Positions 1-11,083 of a stretch of 64,000 nucleotides of DNA are shown piece by piece (the stretch's first letter is position 1; each line of letters starts with the position of its first letter). Location: positions 26,847,083 to 26,911,082 of the forward strand of contig JAKCOZ010000008.1 in the NCBI GenBank assembly GCA_022605955.1, given 5' to 3'. Position numbers and translations under genes: made by a program. Under the pieces are notes generated by a model, which was not told the DNA's origin, searched no databases, and saw only the letters and a list, made by a program, of their open reading frames with translations. Source of the DNA: Rallus limicola (lineage: Eukaryota; Chordata; Aves; Gruiformes; Rallidae).

Positions 1-21
1 TGGATGTGTGGACTGGTTCTG
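1..21 (-). CDS. CFLAR: Candidate CFLAR coding exon 6, cut by window edge
   Basis: An AACTGCAG acceptor at 23-22 is followed by bases that complete an Ala codon from exon 5 and then read EPVHTS. Mammalian c-FLIP has a comparable Glu-Pro-Val in its linker before the caspase-like domain. Only seven residues are visible, so this is an inference. Confidence 0.45.
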
Positions 22-3000
22 CTGCAGTTAAAACATAGAGAAGTATGTAGACATCAGTGACATTTCTTTGACACCAAATTCAATTAAATAGGAACCTATC
101 TTCAGGTTCATCTATGTTCTCACTCATCTAGAGCTCTTAGTTTCCATATATGCTACTGAAGTTGAAACAACAGTCAATTTTTCACCTCTGAAAAGTTATT
201 TGGATTGCATTTTACATTGCTTTTGACTAGAATAAGCAAACAACCTCTATGAAACTGAAAGAATTAAACCAACTGCTCTTTTAAAAATCATCGCATTTGA
301 GAGGTATTTTGGGTTTCCAGAAAAAAACCCACAACACACATGGTAAGAACCCAGTACTCACTGGACAAATTCCTGGCTGGCCTGGTGGAAGGTCCATCAC
401 TGAACTAATGCAAAAGCTTCCTACTTAAAATGTAATGGACAAACTGTACTACACGGGCTTCCAGAGCTGGATAGTCAACCTTCTCCATGACTTTATTAAA
501 AAGTTATGACAGAGGAAGCCCAGAACAATAAAGTTTTTGATCTGGCAGCACAAGAAAGGAAAATACAAGAGCAAGCAATAAAGTAAGACTCAGTTTTCAG
601 AAGTAGCAAATACTCTCTGTCCACTGGTGATACTGACTAGATTATCCATAAACAACTATCAAACAGTCCTTTGATACAATGAAATGCATAGTTTGGCCTT
701 TTTTTAGGCTATCAAAACTCAGACAAAATGCTCTTACCCAGAGTAAGACTCTGTCCATTTTGTGGTTTTTCTTTGTTCACATTCTGGATCTAAAATAAAG
801 AAAAATGTGTATTTCCTCCCCTTTCTTAAATAATTAATAATCATATGTTTCAAAATATAACACAACAGTATTTTTCTTCCTCAATAAAAAGCTATTTTTG
901 ATTCACATATATCAGCTAATTAGAATTATAAAATAACAAGGGAAAGAAACCCTACCAAAACTTCAAACAAACAAAAAGCCCCAAACCCTTTCTCCTCAAA
1001 AAAAAATTACTAGTTTACCATGAACAGCACTTAATTCCTAAAGTTGTAGAACAAAACAACCCTTCAAAGACATGAAGCTGGTTTCCTATAGAGCATCAGG
1101 GAGGAACCTTCAGTGAATTAGAAAGGAAATTATAACAATATTATTATATTATGGAAACTCCCATTAGCAGTCTGGAAAACAAAGCTGTAATGGCTTTGTT
1201 AATAAAGACAAATTCACAGAAACACAGAATCACAGAATGTGTTAGGTTGGAAGGGACCTGTAACGGTCATCTATCTCAACCCCCTGCAATAAGCAGGGCC
1301 ACCTTTAACTAGGTCAGGATGCTCAGAGCTTCATCAAGCCTGATCTTGCATGCCTCCAGTGACGTGGGACCTCCACCACCTCTCTGAGCAACATGTTCCA
1401 GTGTTCCACCACCCTCACTCATAGTGACAAATGTCTCCCTAATGTCTAATCTAAACCTACACTCTTGAAAAGCACTGCCCCTCTACTGTCTTGTATGTAA
1501 GCTTTATACAAACATATTTACCAAATTCAGCAAAATCTCATAAAATTCATGTAACAAAGCTAAAGACTTTAATTAAGGTCATACTATAAGAATATCAGAC
1601 CTAACCCAAATAGAAAAATTCCGCATGCAATAGCATTTAATGACTTGACATAATGAGATACCTCATTAAAATGAGATTAAAACACACACCAAAAAAACCC
1701 TAACTGAAAAAGACTCCTTAAAAAGTCATAATGTTCAGCCTCCAAAGTTAAAAAGCTAATTTCCCTGCAAAGTCTAGAAGTACAGCTTAACACGTTTTGC
1801 AAAGAATAGTCAAAGCAAAACTTTTCAGTCGCCATAATAGTAGAAGAAAAACTTTCAAGAACCAGATTTTATATGGTCAACTAGTAAGAAATATTTCATA
1901 GCTCTTTAAAGGGGATCTTTCTCAGTCAGAAGATTTAAATCAGACCATAAACACAGCATGTAACAAGAGTAAGGGAAGTAAACCTAGTAGTATTTTAGTT
2001 ACTAGCAATCTCTCATTCCTTAGGTTCTACAAAAATGAATCCCTTTTCAATCTCTGGCAATATTTAGAAATAGAGAATCTGTCTGATTTACTGTATACTT
2101 ACCCCTGAATTATAAGGGGGATCAATCAGACTGAGATTGGGGAGAGATGCCTGAAGTGCATTTACATATACTGGCTGAGAATGAACGGAGGGCATTAAAG
2201 CTGAAAATTTAACAGAAACACACAGAGAAACACACCATGATATATCAACTGTTTTAAAAGCCTCAATCTGTGAAGCATGCAAATACTGACTTGTAACTCT
2301 CAATTTTATCTTCAGTAAGAGCACATCTAATATTTTCTATCAAGAGTAAACAGCGCAAAAATAGCATCTTACCTTCGTGTTTGTACTTCTGAATCTTCCT
2401 AATCAGGTCTATCCTGTGAATATTTTGAAAACATTCTTCTATCAAATCCAGTTGATTAGGAGCCACCAGGTTTAGTTTCTCCAGGTCAATCACAAGTGCC
2501 AGAAAACTCTAGAATAGCAACAGAAATCCAAACAGTCATATCAGTAATATGTTCTTTATCAGTAACACAGCAACCCAGAAAATAACGTGAAGAGGTCACA
2601 AAGGTTCTACATTCAAGAACTAGAAGCATTACCTGTTGAAACAGTAATGAAATTATCTGGAAGATAAAAGAATATCTCCTTGCATGCCAAAAGCAAGAGG
2701 TAAGAAAAGCTCTGGGGAGTTTCCAGAGCCTCTTTTAATGTCTTTAACCAAAGAAGGAAAGAAAAAACCTCAAATGAAAGACCACAGCAATCTTCAGTCT
2801 TCTATGCAGAGTGAGCAGCTTTTCTAAACACTCTATAATAAGCCTCAGCTTTCTCACAGCATTTAGAACAAATATGCAGAATGCAAATGTACAGAGGAAG
2901 ACCTAATTAAAACTGTTCTTCCATAATTGAAACAGAGCACAAATGTAAAAAGTGATCTTGCAATTCAAGATAAATTTTATTTTCTTAATGGTTTGCGACC

Positions 3001-4548
3001 CATCATATATGAACATTCAGATCAGTAATACTGAAGAAAGATTTTTTTTAAATGCCTTTTGTCTGTGAGGTTCATGCTAACACCATTCACTACAGCAACA
3101 CAAAACCAAACATGATATAGAAGGCACTACTCCTTCTCTACTTCTAGAGTTCGTCTACTCATGCTTTGCTATCCCTTGTGGTACTGTCTCCCCTCCTTTT
3201 CTGTTTAGCTACTTCCCTTTTTTACTTCAATCTCTCAATGCTCCAGAGGAGACCAGCAGAAAGACATTACCTTATCTTTTGCCATTTTCATACGAGGTAT
3301 GTAATCTCTGAGTAGAAAAACAAGGGAACTCACTTCTTCTTTTTCCAAATTCTCATTAATCTCTACCATTAGTACCCTGAAATAAAGACATTTCCAAATT
3401 ATTAACTTTTAGCAAGATTCAAACCCCTGCCCAACTATCCAACTTCTCCCATATTCCAGTCTTAATGTACCATTCCCAGGTAAACAACAGGAAAAAAGCC
3501 TCCAAGATCCAATTACAAAATAGCTACTCTTGCTCATCAGCAGCTGTGTTACTCAGACTCTAACAGCCACTGCTAGGAAAACATAAGTCTCATTAACATT
3601 TCAATAGAGATGAAGTTAACAGAATGAAACAGAACATAATTTTTTTTTATTTAGTAGTTACAGAGGGTTTAGTTCACTGAGAAGTTAATACAGGAAAATC
3701 TTCTTTACAAGTACATATACAAGAAGTACATCTGAAGTCTCTCCAAGAAAATAGCTGGAGCTTCTTAATTTAAACTTCTTAAAACTACAGAGTAAAAAGT
3801 AGTAAGAGACAAATGCCCTGTGAAAAGCTACACCACAAGGCTATGTGCCCAAAGCAAACAAGAAAAATAAAGTATCTCTAATAATGATTCTCTAAGTATA
3901 ATTTCTATCTGCTAATCTAGAACTGTACAAACATAACTGGTCTTACTAACAGAAACAAACTCCTCAAAGAAAGATTCTTCTAATGTCATTACTTGTGTAG
4001 CATTAAGCTACTAAAGCTTATTTCAGGGACTAACCTCAATGTACTCTTTACAATGAAATTCTAGATACGTTGCCCTTTTCTATTTTTCTTTTACTTTCAA
4101 TACATATTTTAAAAATAACAATGCAAACCTCCCTCAAAAAAAAACCAAACCCACCTCCCCCTGCCTTTTTATCAAAAACCGAAACAGACTAGCCTTGAAA
4201 AATGAAATAGCTGTATTACCTGTAATCAGGGACAAGTCTGAGACTCTTGGCAAGGTTAGCTTCCACTGTTGCTTTCTCGGTGTTCAAAATCCTTCTCAGC
4301 AAGTCAAACCTCCTAACTCTGTACAACAGCTCAGATAAGCCAAGACAAGATAGTTTTTCCCTCTCATTCAAAGCCAACAAGAGGTCTCTAAGGTTGACTG
4401 AGGCCAAGTCAGGAGCAAGATCTCGGCATAGGAAAACCATCATCTCTTCTTCTTCTTTATCCAATTCTTGTTCAATCTGGTGAATAAGGACAGCTGGTAC
4501 TTGGCACCTGGTCATCACTTTTCTCACTGTCCCTTTAAAATGGTCGGC
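1..4548 (-). CDS. CFLAR: CFLAR (c-FLIP), 5' coding part, tandem death-effector domains; runs off left edge
   Basis: This gene encodes the cellular FLICE-like inhibitory protein. In the cytosol it joins the FADD/caspase-8 death-inducing complex through its death-effector domains (DEDs) and controls caspase-8 activation. Six coding pieces read on the minus strand: 4515-4220, 3376-3271, 2508-2373, 2200-2103, 789-738 and 21-1, with phases that match at each joint. DED1 spans about residues 9-85 and holds the motif RFDLL. DED2 spans about residues 100-180 and holds [13 protein letters not shown] and HRIDL. Both RxDL-type motifs are typical of DEDs. The start at 4515 is preferred because it gives an N-terminus only a few residues longer than mammalian c-FLIP and has G at -3. 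The tandem DEDs could also suggest caspase-8 or caspase-10, but the detailed match and the neighbouring NDUFB3 favour CFLAR. The caspase-like half is outside the window. The last two exons are less certain than the first four. Confidence 0.93.
738..789 (-). CDS. CFLAR: Candidate CFLAR coding exon 5 (small linker exon)
   Basis: A 52-base segment sits between the acceptor TTTTAG at 791-790 and the donor CTGG|GTAAGA at 737-736. In the expected phase it reads [17 protein letters not shown] and leaves one base. The match to the c-FLIP linker is weak, as expected for a fast-evolving region. The call rests on good splice sites and on phase at both ends. Confidence 0.6.
1204..1496 (-). mobile_element. 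CR1 LINE 3' fragment, minus orientation
   Basis: The minus strand ends in a CR1-type tail, CCTTCCAACCTAACACATTC followed by repeated TTCTGTG units (1204-1245 on the plus strand). The preceding part follows the CR1 3' untranslated consensus, for example the stretch around GTTCCAGTGTTCC. It is 5'-truncated and lies in the CFLAR intron between exons 4 and 5, in the same orientation as the gene. Confidence 0.88.
2103..2200 (-). CDS. CFLAR: CFLAR coding exon 4 (linker after DED2)
   Basis: The acceptor is TTTTCAG at 2202-2201 and the donor is GGG|GTAAGT at 2102-2101. The first two bases complete Ala180, then 32 codons follow, including [20 protein letters not shown]. This corresponds in place and pattern to the linker of mammalian c-FLIP after DED2. 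Phase agreement with exon 3 supports it. Confidence 0.82.
2373..2508 (-). CDS. CFLAR: CFLAR coding exon 3 (end of DED2)
   Basis: The acceptor is TTCTAG at 2510-2509 and the donor is AAG|GTAAGA at 2372-2371. It encodes [20 protein letters not shown] and then the DED2 motif [16 protein letters not shown], residues 135-179, ending in phase 1. This exon is the best diagnostic for CFLAR in the window. Confidence 0.92.
3271..3376 (-). CDS. CFLAR: CFLAR coding exon 2 (start of DED2)
   Basis: The acceptor is TTTCAG at 3378-3377 and the donor is AAG|GTAATG at 3270-3269. One base completes Arg99, then 35 codons give [20 protein letters not shown], followed by [15 protein letters not shown]. This matches the first helices of c-FLIP DED2. 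The exon is too short to appear as a long open reading frame and was found by reading through the splice sites. Confidence 0.9.
4220..4548 (-). CDS. CFLAR: CFLAR first coding exon (DED1)
   Basis: The coding part is 4515-4220, residues 1-98 plus two bases of Arg99. It contains [25 protein letters not shown] and [15 protein letters not shown], the core helices of DED1. The donor is AG|GTAATA at 4219-4218. A splice acceptor (AAACAG|GCC) is inferred at 4550-4549, so the in-frame ATG at 4581 would be intronic and is not used. The upstream acceptor rests on the AG and a T-rich stretch only. Confidence 0.92.
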
Positions 4549-7500
4549 CTGTTTTTTAACCAGGAAGACAACACAGCACAAAGCCCATGTCTACCATAGC
4601 ACTTGTCCGGTGTTCGTTCTTAACTAGATGCATTTTTACATAAGCAGTTCTGTGGAAGAAAATGAAGAAGTACTAAATCAGTGATCTGCTGCACAGTTAA
4701 TTCTCCGATCTCTTATTTCACTTACACCAACACAGTCTACCCAGACCTCCTGTTCTCAAGGGGCTCTCCCAGCTGTTCATTACAGAACAAAAAGTACTCG
4801 GTAGGTCATACTATTCAGAAAAATATGAAGCTCTGTTTAAAATAAAATTACCTTAAGTCTGTAAATTCCATAGGAAGTGAAACAAAAGTCATCAGCTTGC
4901 TGATGAATGATTTGTCAAGTATTTCTGGAAATAATATTTAAGTTCCACTGCAATTTAAGCCTGAAGCTCTGACCTTTACTAAGCAATGCTCAGTTCCCCT
5001 GCTCACTACCACTTTTTCTACCTTAGAAGTCTTGAGGCATTTTTCAGGGAGAATTCTGGGAGCTAAAGGTAGTATAACCACATATTGTAGACTAATCATT
5101 TTAAAAAATCCTCATATATAAGCTCACTGCTCTTAGGCATGCACTTTGCCTTAAATGAAGTAAAAATAAAGGAAAAATTCCCAACATAATATTTAATATT
5201 TTAAAACATTAATTATCTATAAATTCAGGCATGTGTGAATTTTATTATTTATTAGCATAACTTAAAGGGATTCCAATCTGAGTGAGTTACTGGGGTTTTA
5301 AGGATTCCAAACATACACCCTCCACACTCAGTAAGACTGAAGAACCAAAGAAACAAATTCCAACACTGACTATGCAAATTAATTATCTCTAAAGGTATAG
5401 ATAAGCCATGAACTGTCCTTTTCTTCATGTGACATTTGTGTTTCATCATACTGAAAACTGAAATAAAAATTCAAACCTAGAATAAAGACCACTCTTGTGA
5501 CTAACAGAGGAGGGTGCTACGCTCAATTTCAGCTGCCACCAAGTATGAAAATTCTACAGTTCTCTGATGCCCATTACCTATATAGAAAAAGGTGAAATGA
5601 GCAATCTGAAGACAAATCTTAGTCCTTATGAAGAGTTCAGTCACTGTAGTGCATAGCTTTGTTTAAAACACTTTAAAAATGCAAAGCCCAATTCAACTTC
5701 AAAGCCTGATACACGGAAAGATGCTAGTACATGGTTAACATTTTTTTAAGCACTTTCAACCTTTTGTTATATATTATGGAAGTCACAATAAACGATGTCA
5801 CATGTTGTGCCCTTGCATTGAGGGCATGAGAAACTAATCTACAAACTGCTTTTTTCTTTTTTCATTGCAGTGCTGTTTAAGTTTAAATATAACTCTACAC
5901 ATCCACTTGACTTTCCTCATAAAGTGAGACAGAATTGGATTTGATTAAACCCCTGGATTGGGTTCCACTGCCCACTAAAACAGCATATAAAATTCAAGTT
6001 CCTAGGGCAAACTCTCCTTTATCTGTGTCTATCCCAATGAGACGAATTTTCTAGTGTCAAAGGCTACAGTGGCTTTCTTTTCCAATGCTGTTTCTGTTGC
6101 ACAGTTACAATACCAAGTCATTAGTATTAAAAACAAAACAACAAAAAAATCACACTGTTAATCTTGCTGATAGCATATCTGAATCACTAGGGAATTATAA
6201 CACAAGTAGCTGCTATGACCTCCAGGTGCCACCTTGAGAAGCAAAATGAAGCAGGGAGGTTAGAAAGGGCAGCACAAACAAGCTGTAAAATGCCATAAAC
6301 CCACCACATTAGGAGACCCCAGCAGTACTCAGTTTACGTACTCCCACGCTTCCATACCGCAGTGTAAATGACATCTAAAGTATATGTAACATAGCCCTCA
6401 GAACAGTCCTGAAGCCACTTCGGCTCAATTTGAGATGCACAGAGCATTCATCTGTAGCTGACAGTAACAAGGATGCAGATACCCTGCTTAGTCTCCTACG
6501 GTCATTCTACACAGACTGTGCTAAATGAGAAAACACAGAACCATCATATTCCTGCTACAGTGCAAAACCAGAAAAAACCCCACCACCTACCCTCTCTGAT
6601 ACAGTTGTTTTTCTGAACCCAAAAGGGACAGGCACAAACACAGTGTTTTCCCTCATAACATCACACTACTTCGGAACTTCAGAGAATTAAAGGCACTGTT
6701 TGCTCTAAGAAGCACAACATTTAACCCAAACATTTAACAGTGCAAAAAAACTCAGAAATAGTAATGAAACATCAAGCTGCATCTTTGAAATACTCAAGAC
6801 CACATTATTTTTAATATAGGAAGCTCAGAAGTGATTCCCCAACAAAACCAAACTGCATAGACAAAATATATTTGCTTTTGAACTTGTTCCATTTCATACA
6901 CCAACCTGCCAACACAGTTGTCCAGCTGGGGTGGAAGGGCAGGGTGGGAAAATTTTCAGGCCTCTGATAAGCGAAAAAACCCCTCATGCACTGGAATGTG
7001 TTTTGTAGTTTTCTGTCAGAGAAAAAGTAAAATTTATTGCTAACTTCTGATTTTAAATTTTAAATCTAGCATCAAACATTTATGGGAATTCAACAGAAAG
7101 ACAAAGATTGCTTCCATGACATAATGCAGTCAGGAAAGGTAAGACAGAAAACAATCTCTCCTAAGAAAGCAAATCCCAGGTACAAGCAGCTAGAATTTTC
7201 AAAACAACTTAGGGAAGTCTTATTTATGACTATTTATGAGATGGAAATTTAACAACTTTAAGCCATTTTCTGATATCTCAGATAAACATAAAAAATAAAA
7301 CCCCAAACCACCAGTTGATTTTTATCTAATCTTTTAAAACTAGTTAAAAAGAAGAGGTGTGCATTTGTGTGTGGTAGGGAGGAATTTCCTACAGAGTTAA
7401 AATTTCAGACATGCAAAATGACTGTTTATATGTTAGCTGAAAAATAATCTGCCTTGAAAAAGTACATATGACTTCTTTATTTTTATGAACTTCCTTTATA

Positions 7501-7654
7501 TAAGAGAAATTGCATGCTTATTTTAGAAAAACATTGATCAATACTTCTAGCGCCAAAACTCTCTTACCTGTACACAAGTCTGTCCACAAGAACATTGCAA
7601 GACTGGCACGTGACCACTGCCAAATCACTGATGCAGATCCAGCACACATTGGTT

Positions 7655-7716
7655 TCCATCCAGTATTTTTATACAGTATTTTCATACAGTATTTCCATCC
7701 AGTATTTTCATACAGT
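7655..7716 (+). repeat. 13-bp minisatellite, about 4.8 copies
   Basis: The unit is TTCATACAGTATT, alternating with variants TCCATCCAGTATT and TTTATACAGTATT. Units start at 7655, 7668, 7681, 7694 and 7707 (the last partial). The array lies in the presumed 5' intron of CFLAR. Confidence 0.9.
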
Positions 7717-8345
7717 GGTCCAGAGACAAAGTTGATTACATCTGCTTGTTTTCTGTTAGACAAATACCAATGTCACAAATTACTGCTCAAGGCTACTTCC
7801 TACTTTTAGCGGGGGAGAAAAAAAATTACTAAGGATCATGCATTAATGTATATGATTTCATTGGTCCAGTAAACCACAAATGATGCTCCAAGTAAAAGGA
7901 AAAAAACCCAAGCACATAGTGGTTTGTTAGTAACTTTTATTCCCCTGGGGTTCTTAGTGGGGAAAAAGTAAAAGCAACATGAACTGAGTTTTTTCAGTTT
8001 ATGTTACCTGGGCCCTGAAATGAGAAGAATTACTGAATGTAAATTCTTTACTAAAGAGGAGAGGAAAAACAGCTTGTCTTGAGGAAAGAAAAATATGCAT
8101 AGTCATCAGAGATAAAGTTGCCCCAGCAGTTTGTGTCATCTTCTGCATTTGCAATTTGCCAATACTGCTGTAAGAAAACACAATTTTCCTCTTCAGTTAA
8201 ACATTTCATTGCAAAGCTCATGTAACAGAATGAGGTTTGAAAAAAAAAAACCTAAAGTATTACACATTATCATTTACATTCCTGATTTAAAGAAACCCAA
8301 AATAGATGAAATCTAACATGATGACCACCACAACCACCAGTTAAA

Positions 8346-8612
8346 AAGATCACAGGATCACAGAATCACTAGGCTGGAAAAAACCTTTAAGATCATGGAG
8401 TAACTAGTCCTGTCTTATGCTAAACCACATCCCTAAGTACCTCATCTACCCTTTTTTTAAACACATCCAGGGAAGGTGACTCAACCACCTCCCTGGGCAG
8501 CCTGTTCCAGGTCCTGACAATTCTTTCAATGAAAAGTTTTTTTCTAACATCTAATCTGAACCTGCACTGGCACAGCTTAGTGCCATTTCCCCATGACCTA
8601 TCACCTGGATAC
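8346..8612 (-). mobile_element. CR1 LINE 3' fragment, minus orientation
   Basis: The plus strand begins GATCACAGGATCACAGAATC, the reverse complement of a CR1 tail. It continues through a recognisable reverse-complement CR1 3' region (CCTGTTCCAG; AACATCTAATCTGAACCTGC). It is diverged, which suggests an older insertion than the one at 16175. Confidence 0.87.
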
Positions 8613-10896
8613 TACTGCAAGATCACTGCAAGATCACATTAGTAACATTAGGGGCAGAGGGAGTGAAAGGGGCAGGCTTACACACAGGACGACTCAAACA
8701 GAAAAAATCCTGGCACACTAAGGGGTAAAGGACTGGGGTGGGGTGGGAAGTTTCCTGTAAATCTCACTATTTTAGTTCACTATCACCCCAAATTTTCACA
8801 GAGGAAAGGCCCTTCTGGGAAATAGTCTTAGGGTCTCTAGAAAGAAAATGACTGATTCTATGGTGACTCATCTGTCCTCCTGTCCCCAAAAGGTTTGAGA
8901 GAAAACACATCTCAAATACATAGCACTAAAGCACTTTTAAATATAAGCTTCTGGGTTTAGTTAACTTTCAGACTTTCCTGAACAAAGTGTAAGACTCTAA
9001 AGCCGATTAACTTCTCAGACTGCAGGGGAAACCACCTTTGTCACAGGCATAATTGTCTAAATCTGCACTTGCTTTTGGCCCTGGGTATTACCCTGTGAAC
9101 AAGGTTCCCCATAAGATTTTTATGGTAAACAGCTGAGAATATTAGCAAGCATATTTACTCCTCAGACTACAAATCATTTCCATTTCACTAAAACAGGCAG
9201 AAAACCATCTGTGTATTCATTAGCTTCTGTGGAGCTAATGAAGTTAATTATACTCTTATTTTTTAAACTATTTCACACTGCCCCCTGTAAATAGAGAATA
9301 CAAGCAAAATCAGGGACAGATTTGAAAATTATTTCTTCCCCTCCAAAAAGCAGGAAATAACATGCTACAATTTCACACACAAGGCTTCAGTAATTCCCTG
9401 CTGGCATTAACAAGTGAAGGCTGGTATGCGTTTACAAGGCTTGAGTTCTTTTACTCTTTGCATGCATTAAACTCTTGTTCCCATGATTGCAACACAAATG
9501 CTGCACGATATACAAACACCAACATGACTATCCAAGGCAAAGATGAATGTCCCATATTAATGCTAAGTCAATATATCAGGCCTCATATTAACAATGACAG
9601 TCTTCCAGAAGCAGGGAAATGTTTTACACTCCTAACACATCAACAGTTAGAGCCTCTCATTTCTGACAGCATTTCTTTCTTGAACGTTTCACAACCATCT
9701 TTGCAGCTAACGTCAGTGGGTGTAATTCTGATTTGGAAAATGATCATTGTTTCACAAGATGAGCTCATGTGGAAGTCCCTATGGTAGACAGAGGGAGGAG
9801 GAGGCTACTTTGCAGCAGAAGGTAGTAAGCAGCATTTTGTGCTCCCTGCTCTACTTTTTAAAAAGGAATACAGGCAATGAAACCACACAAAGATTTTGAC
9901 TATTATCTGGTTATTTTTCAAAGGACTGAATTGTTTGGCGCAAGCTCCGCAACTTTCACATTCCTCTGTTAAAGAAAGAGGATGTGATACGACATACTTG
10001 AGGAAAACAGGGAAATCCCACAGTAACTTCCGTGTTTTTCATTAGTTTATTAAGCTTAGTTTGGTCTTGGCATAAAATGCTAGCAACCACGTTAATTTCT
10101 ATTTAGAGATGCACTAATTTATCTCCCCAGTCCCCATAAAAAGCCCGTAACAAAACCACACTGCAGATTAAAATTGGCTTTACCGGAGGCAGCTTATGCA
10201 GATTTCCATGCAACTTTCTAACTACGTCGTTTTACATCACCCTTGGAAAATGAAGCAAGAGGAAACTCCGCTCTGCAAGATACAAGTTTCAGACGGATGC
10301 GCAGTATCAGGTTTCGCTTCTCCTCAAGAGCAAGGTCGAGCTCAGGCCCTACTTGCACCAGAGGCTCCAGCTCTCCGCAGCCGGCTCAGCCCACTCCCCG
10401 GTGAGAATCGGGCCTAGACAGGGAGAAGAGGCCGATCATTGAGCATTGTCGCGTTGTGGCCACGATACTGAAGGTGCAGAGTAGGAAGAAAGGAGTGAGG
10501 GAAGAGGGGTAAAGTGTAACGCACCCAAACGCGCCCAGGGAGGTCTCATCTACAGCAGCGAGGCCAAGTCCGGCACCGGGAGTAGGGAGGAGGAGGGGGC
10601 GGTACCGGCCTAGCAACAACCTCCGCGGGTGTGGTTTCCAGTATCGCTTCTTTTTCTTTCACATCGCTATCACGCAGAGCAGTTTTCGGTTGTGCCTCTG
10701 ACGGCTACTAGATCAGCGCTGCACCTACACAGTAACGCTGCTCAAACCACCGATTTCCCCTCGCAGAGGGACGAGGGAATTAGCTTTAGCCACCTCATCG
10801 CTAGAAGCCTACCGAGCTATATTCACTGACTCCTGTGATTTCATCGTGACTCTAGACGTTAGGTGTTTTGGGAGAAGGCAAGAAAAGGCTTTTTGC

Positions 10897-10902
10897 TTTA
10901 TA
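10897..10902 (-). promoter_or_regulatory. TATA-like box facing CFLAR
   Basis: TATAAA on the minus strand lies inside the GC-richer region and points toward CFLAR. A start site would be expected near 10870. It could be chance, since GC-rich housekeeping-type promoters often lack TATA boxes. Confidence 0.3.
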
Positions 10903-10950
10903 GTCTGCCTCAGATGAAATTCTGCAGCGCGCAAGCCTGCATTGTTCCCA

Positions 10951-10962
10951 CAAGATGGCGGC
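10951..10962 (+). promoter_or_regulatory. YY1-type motif CAAGATGGCGGC
   Basis: This is an exact copy of the extended YY1 motif, in which ATGG is the invariant core. A second related ATGGC core follows at 11026-11030. In mammals this motif often sits just downstream of a start site and in the sense direction, which here would mean plus-strand transcription, away from CFLAR. Confidence 0.6.
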
Positions 10963-11083
10963 GGAAGGAATGTCGCGTCTGGCGCGGAAACTCGCTGGCG
11001 CCCTTGGGTGTCGGTTGCGCACAAAATGGCTTCCGATTAGCGGGGGAGCTGACAGGGCTGTGAGGAGGAGGGGGCGGCAGTAG
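10955..11083 (+). other. 42-codon open frame starting inside the YY1-type motif
   Basis: The ATG of the motif opens a frame of 42 codons with a basic start (MAAEGMSRLARKLAGALG), ending at TAG 11081-11083. It resembles a mitochondrial targeting helix in composition, but I recognise no family. It may be a chance frame in a GC-rich promoter. Confidence 0.3.

Larger units (their letters stand above)
4549..10379. other. Presumed CFLAR 5' intron(s), little else recognised
   Basis: This stretch lies between the first coding exon of CFLAR and the presumed promoter. It is AT-rich and has no recognisable coding exon on either strand. It holds a 13-bp minisatellite (7655-7716) and a CR1 fragment (8346-8612). 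One plus-strand open frame of 141 codons (9362-9787) resembles no family I know. Non-coding CFLAR exons may be here, but I could not fix them. Confidence 0.5.
10380..11083. promoter_or_regulatory. GC-richer region, presumed CFLAR promoter / first exon
   Basis: GC content and CpG frequency rise above the flanking AT-rich DNA. The minus strand has a TATAAA at 10902-10897, and CFLAR lies downstream in that direction. The plus strand has a YY1-type CAAGATGGCGGC at 10951-10962. Possible first-exon donors on the minus strand exist, for example CCG|GTAAAG at 10183-10182, but the sequence alone does not choose between them. Assignment to CFLAR is by position. Confidence 0.55.

Noticed and set aside
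4549..4581. In-frame upstream ATG for CFLAR at 4581
   Set aside because: It lies before the inferred splice acceptor at 4550-4549, and the extension has no similarity to c-FLIP.
9362..9787. 141-codon plus-strand frame upstream of CFLAR
   Set aside because: No motif, no splice or promoter support and no recognised family; treated as chance.
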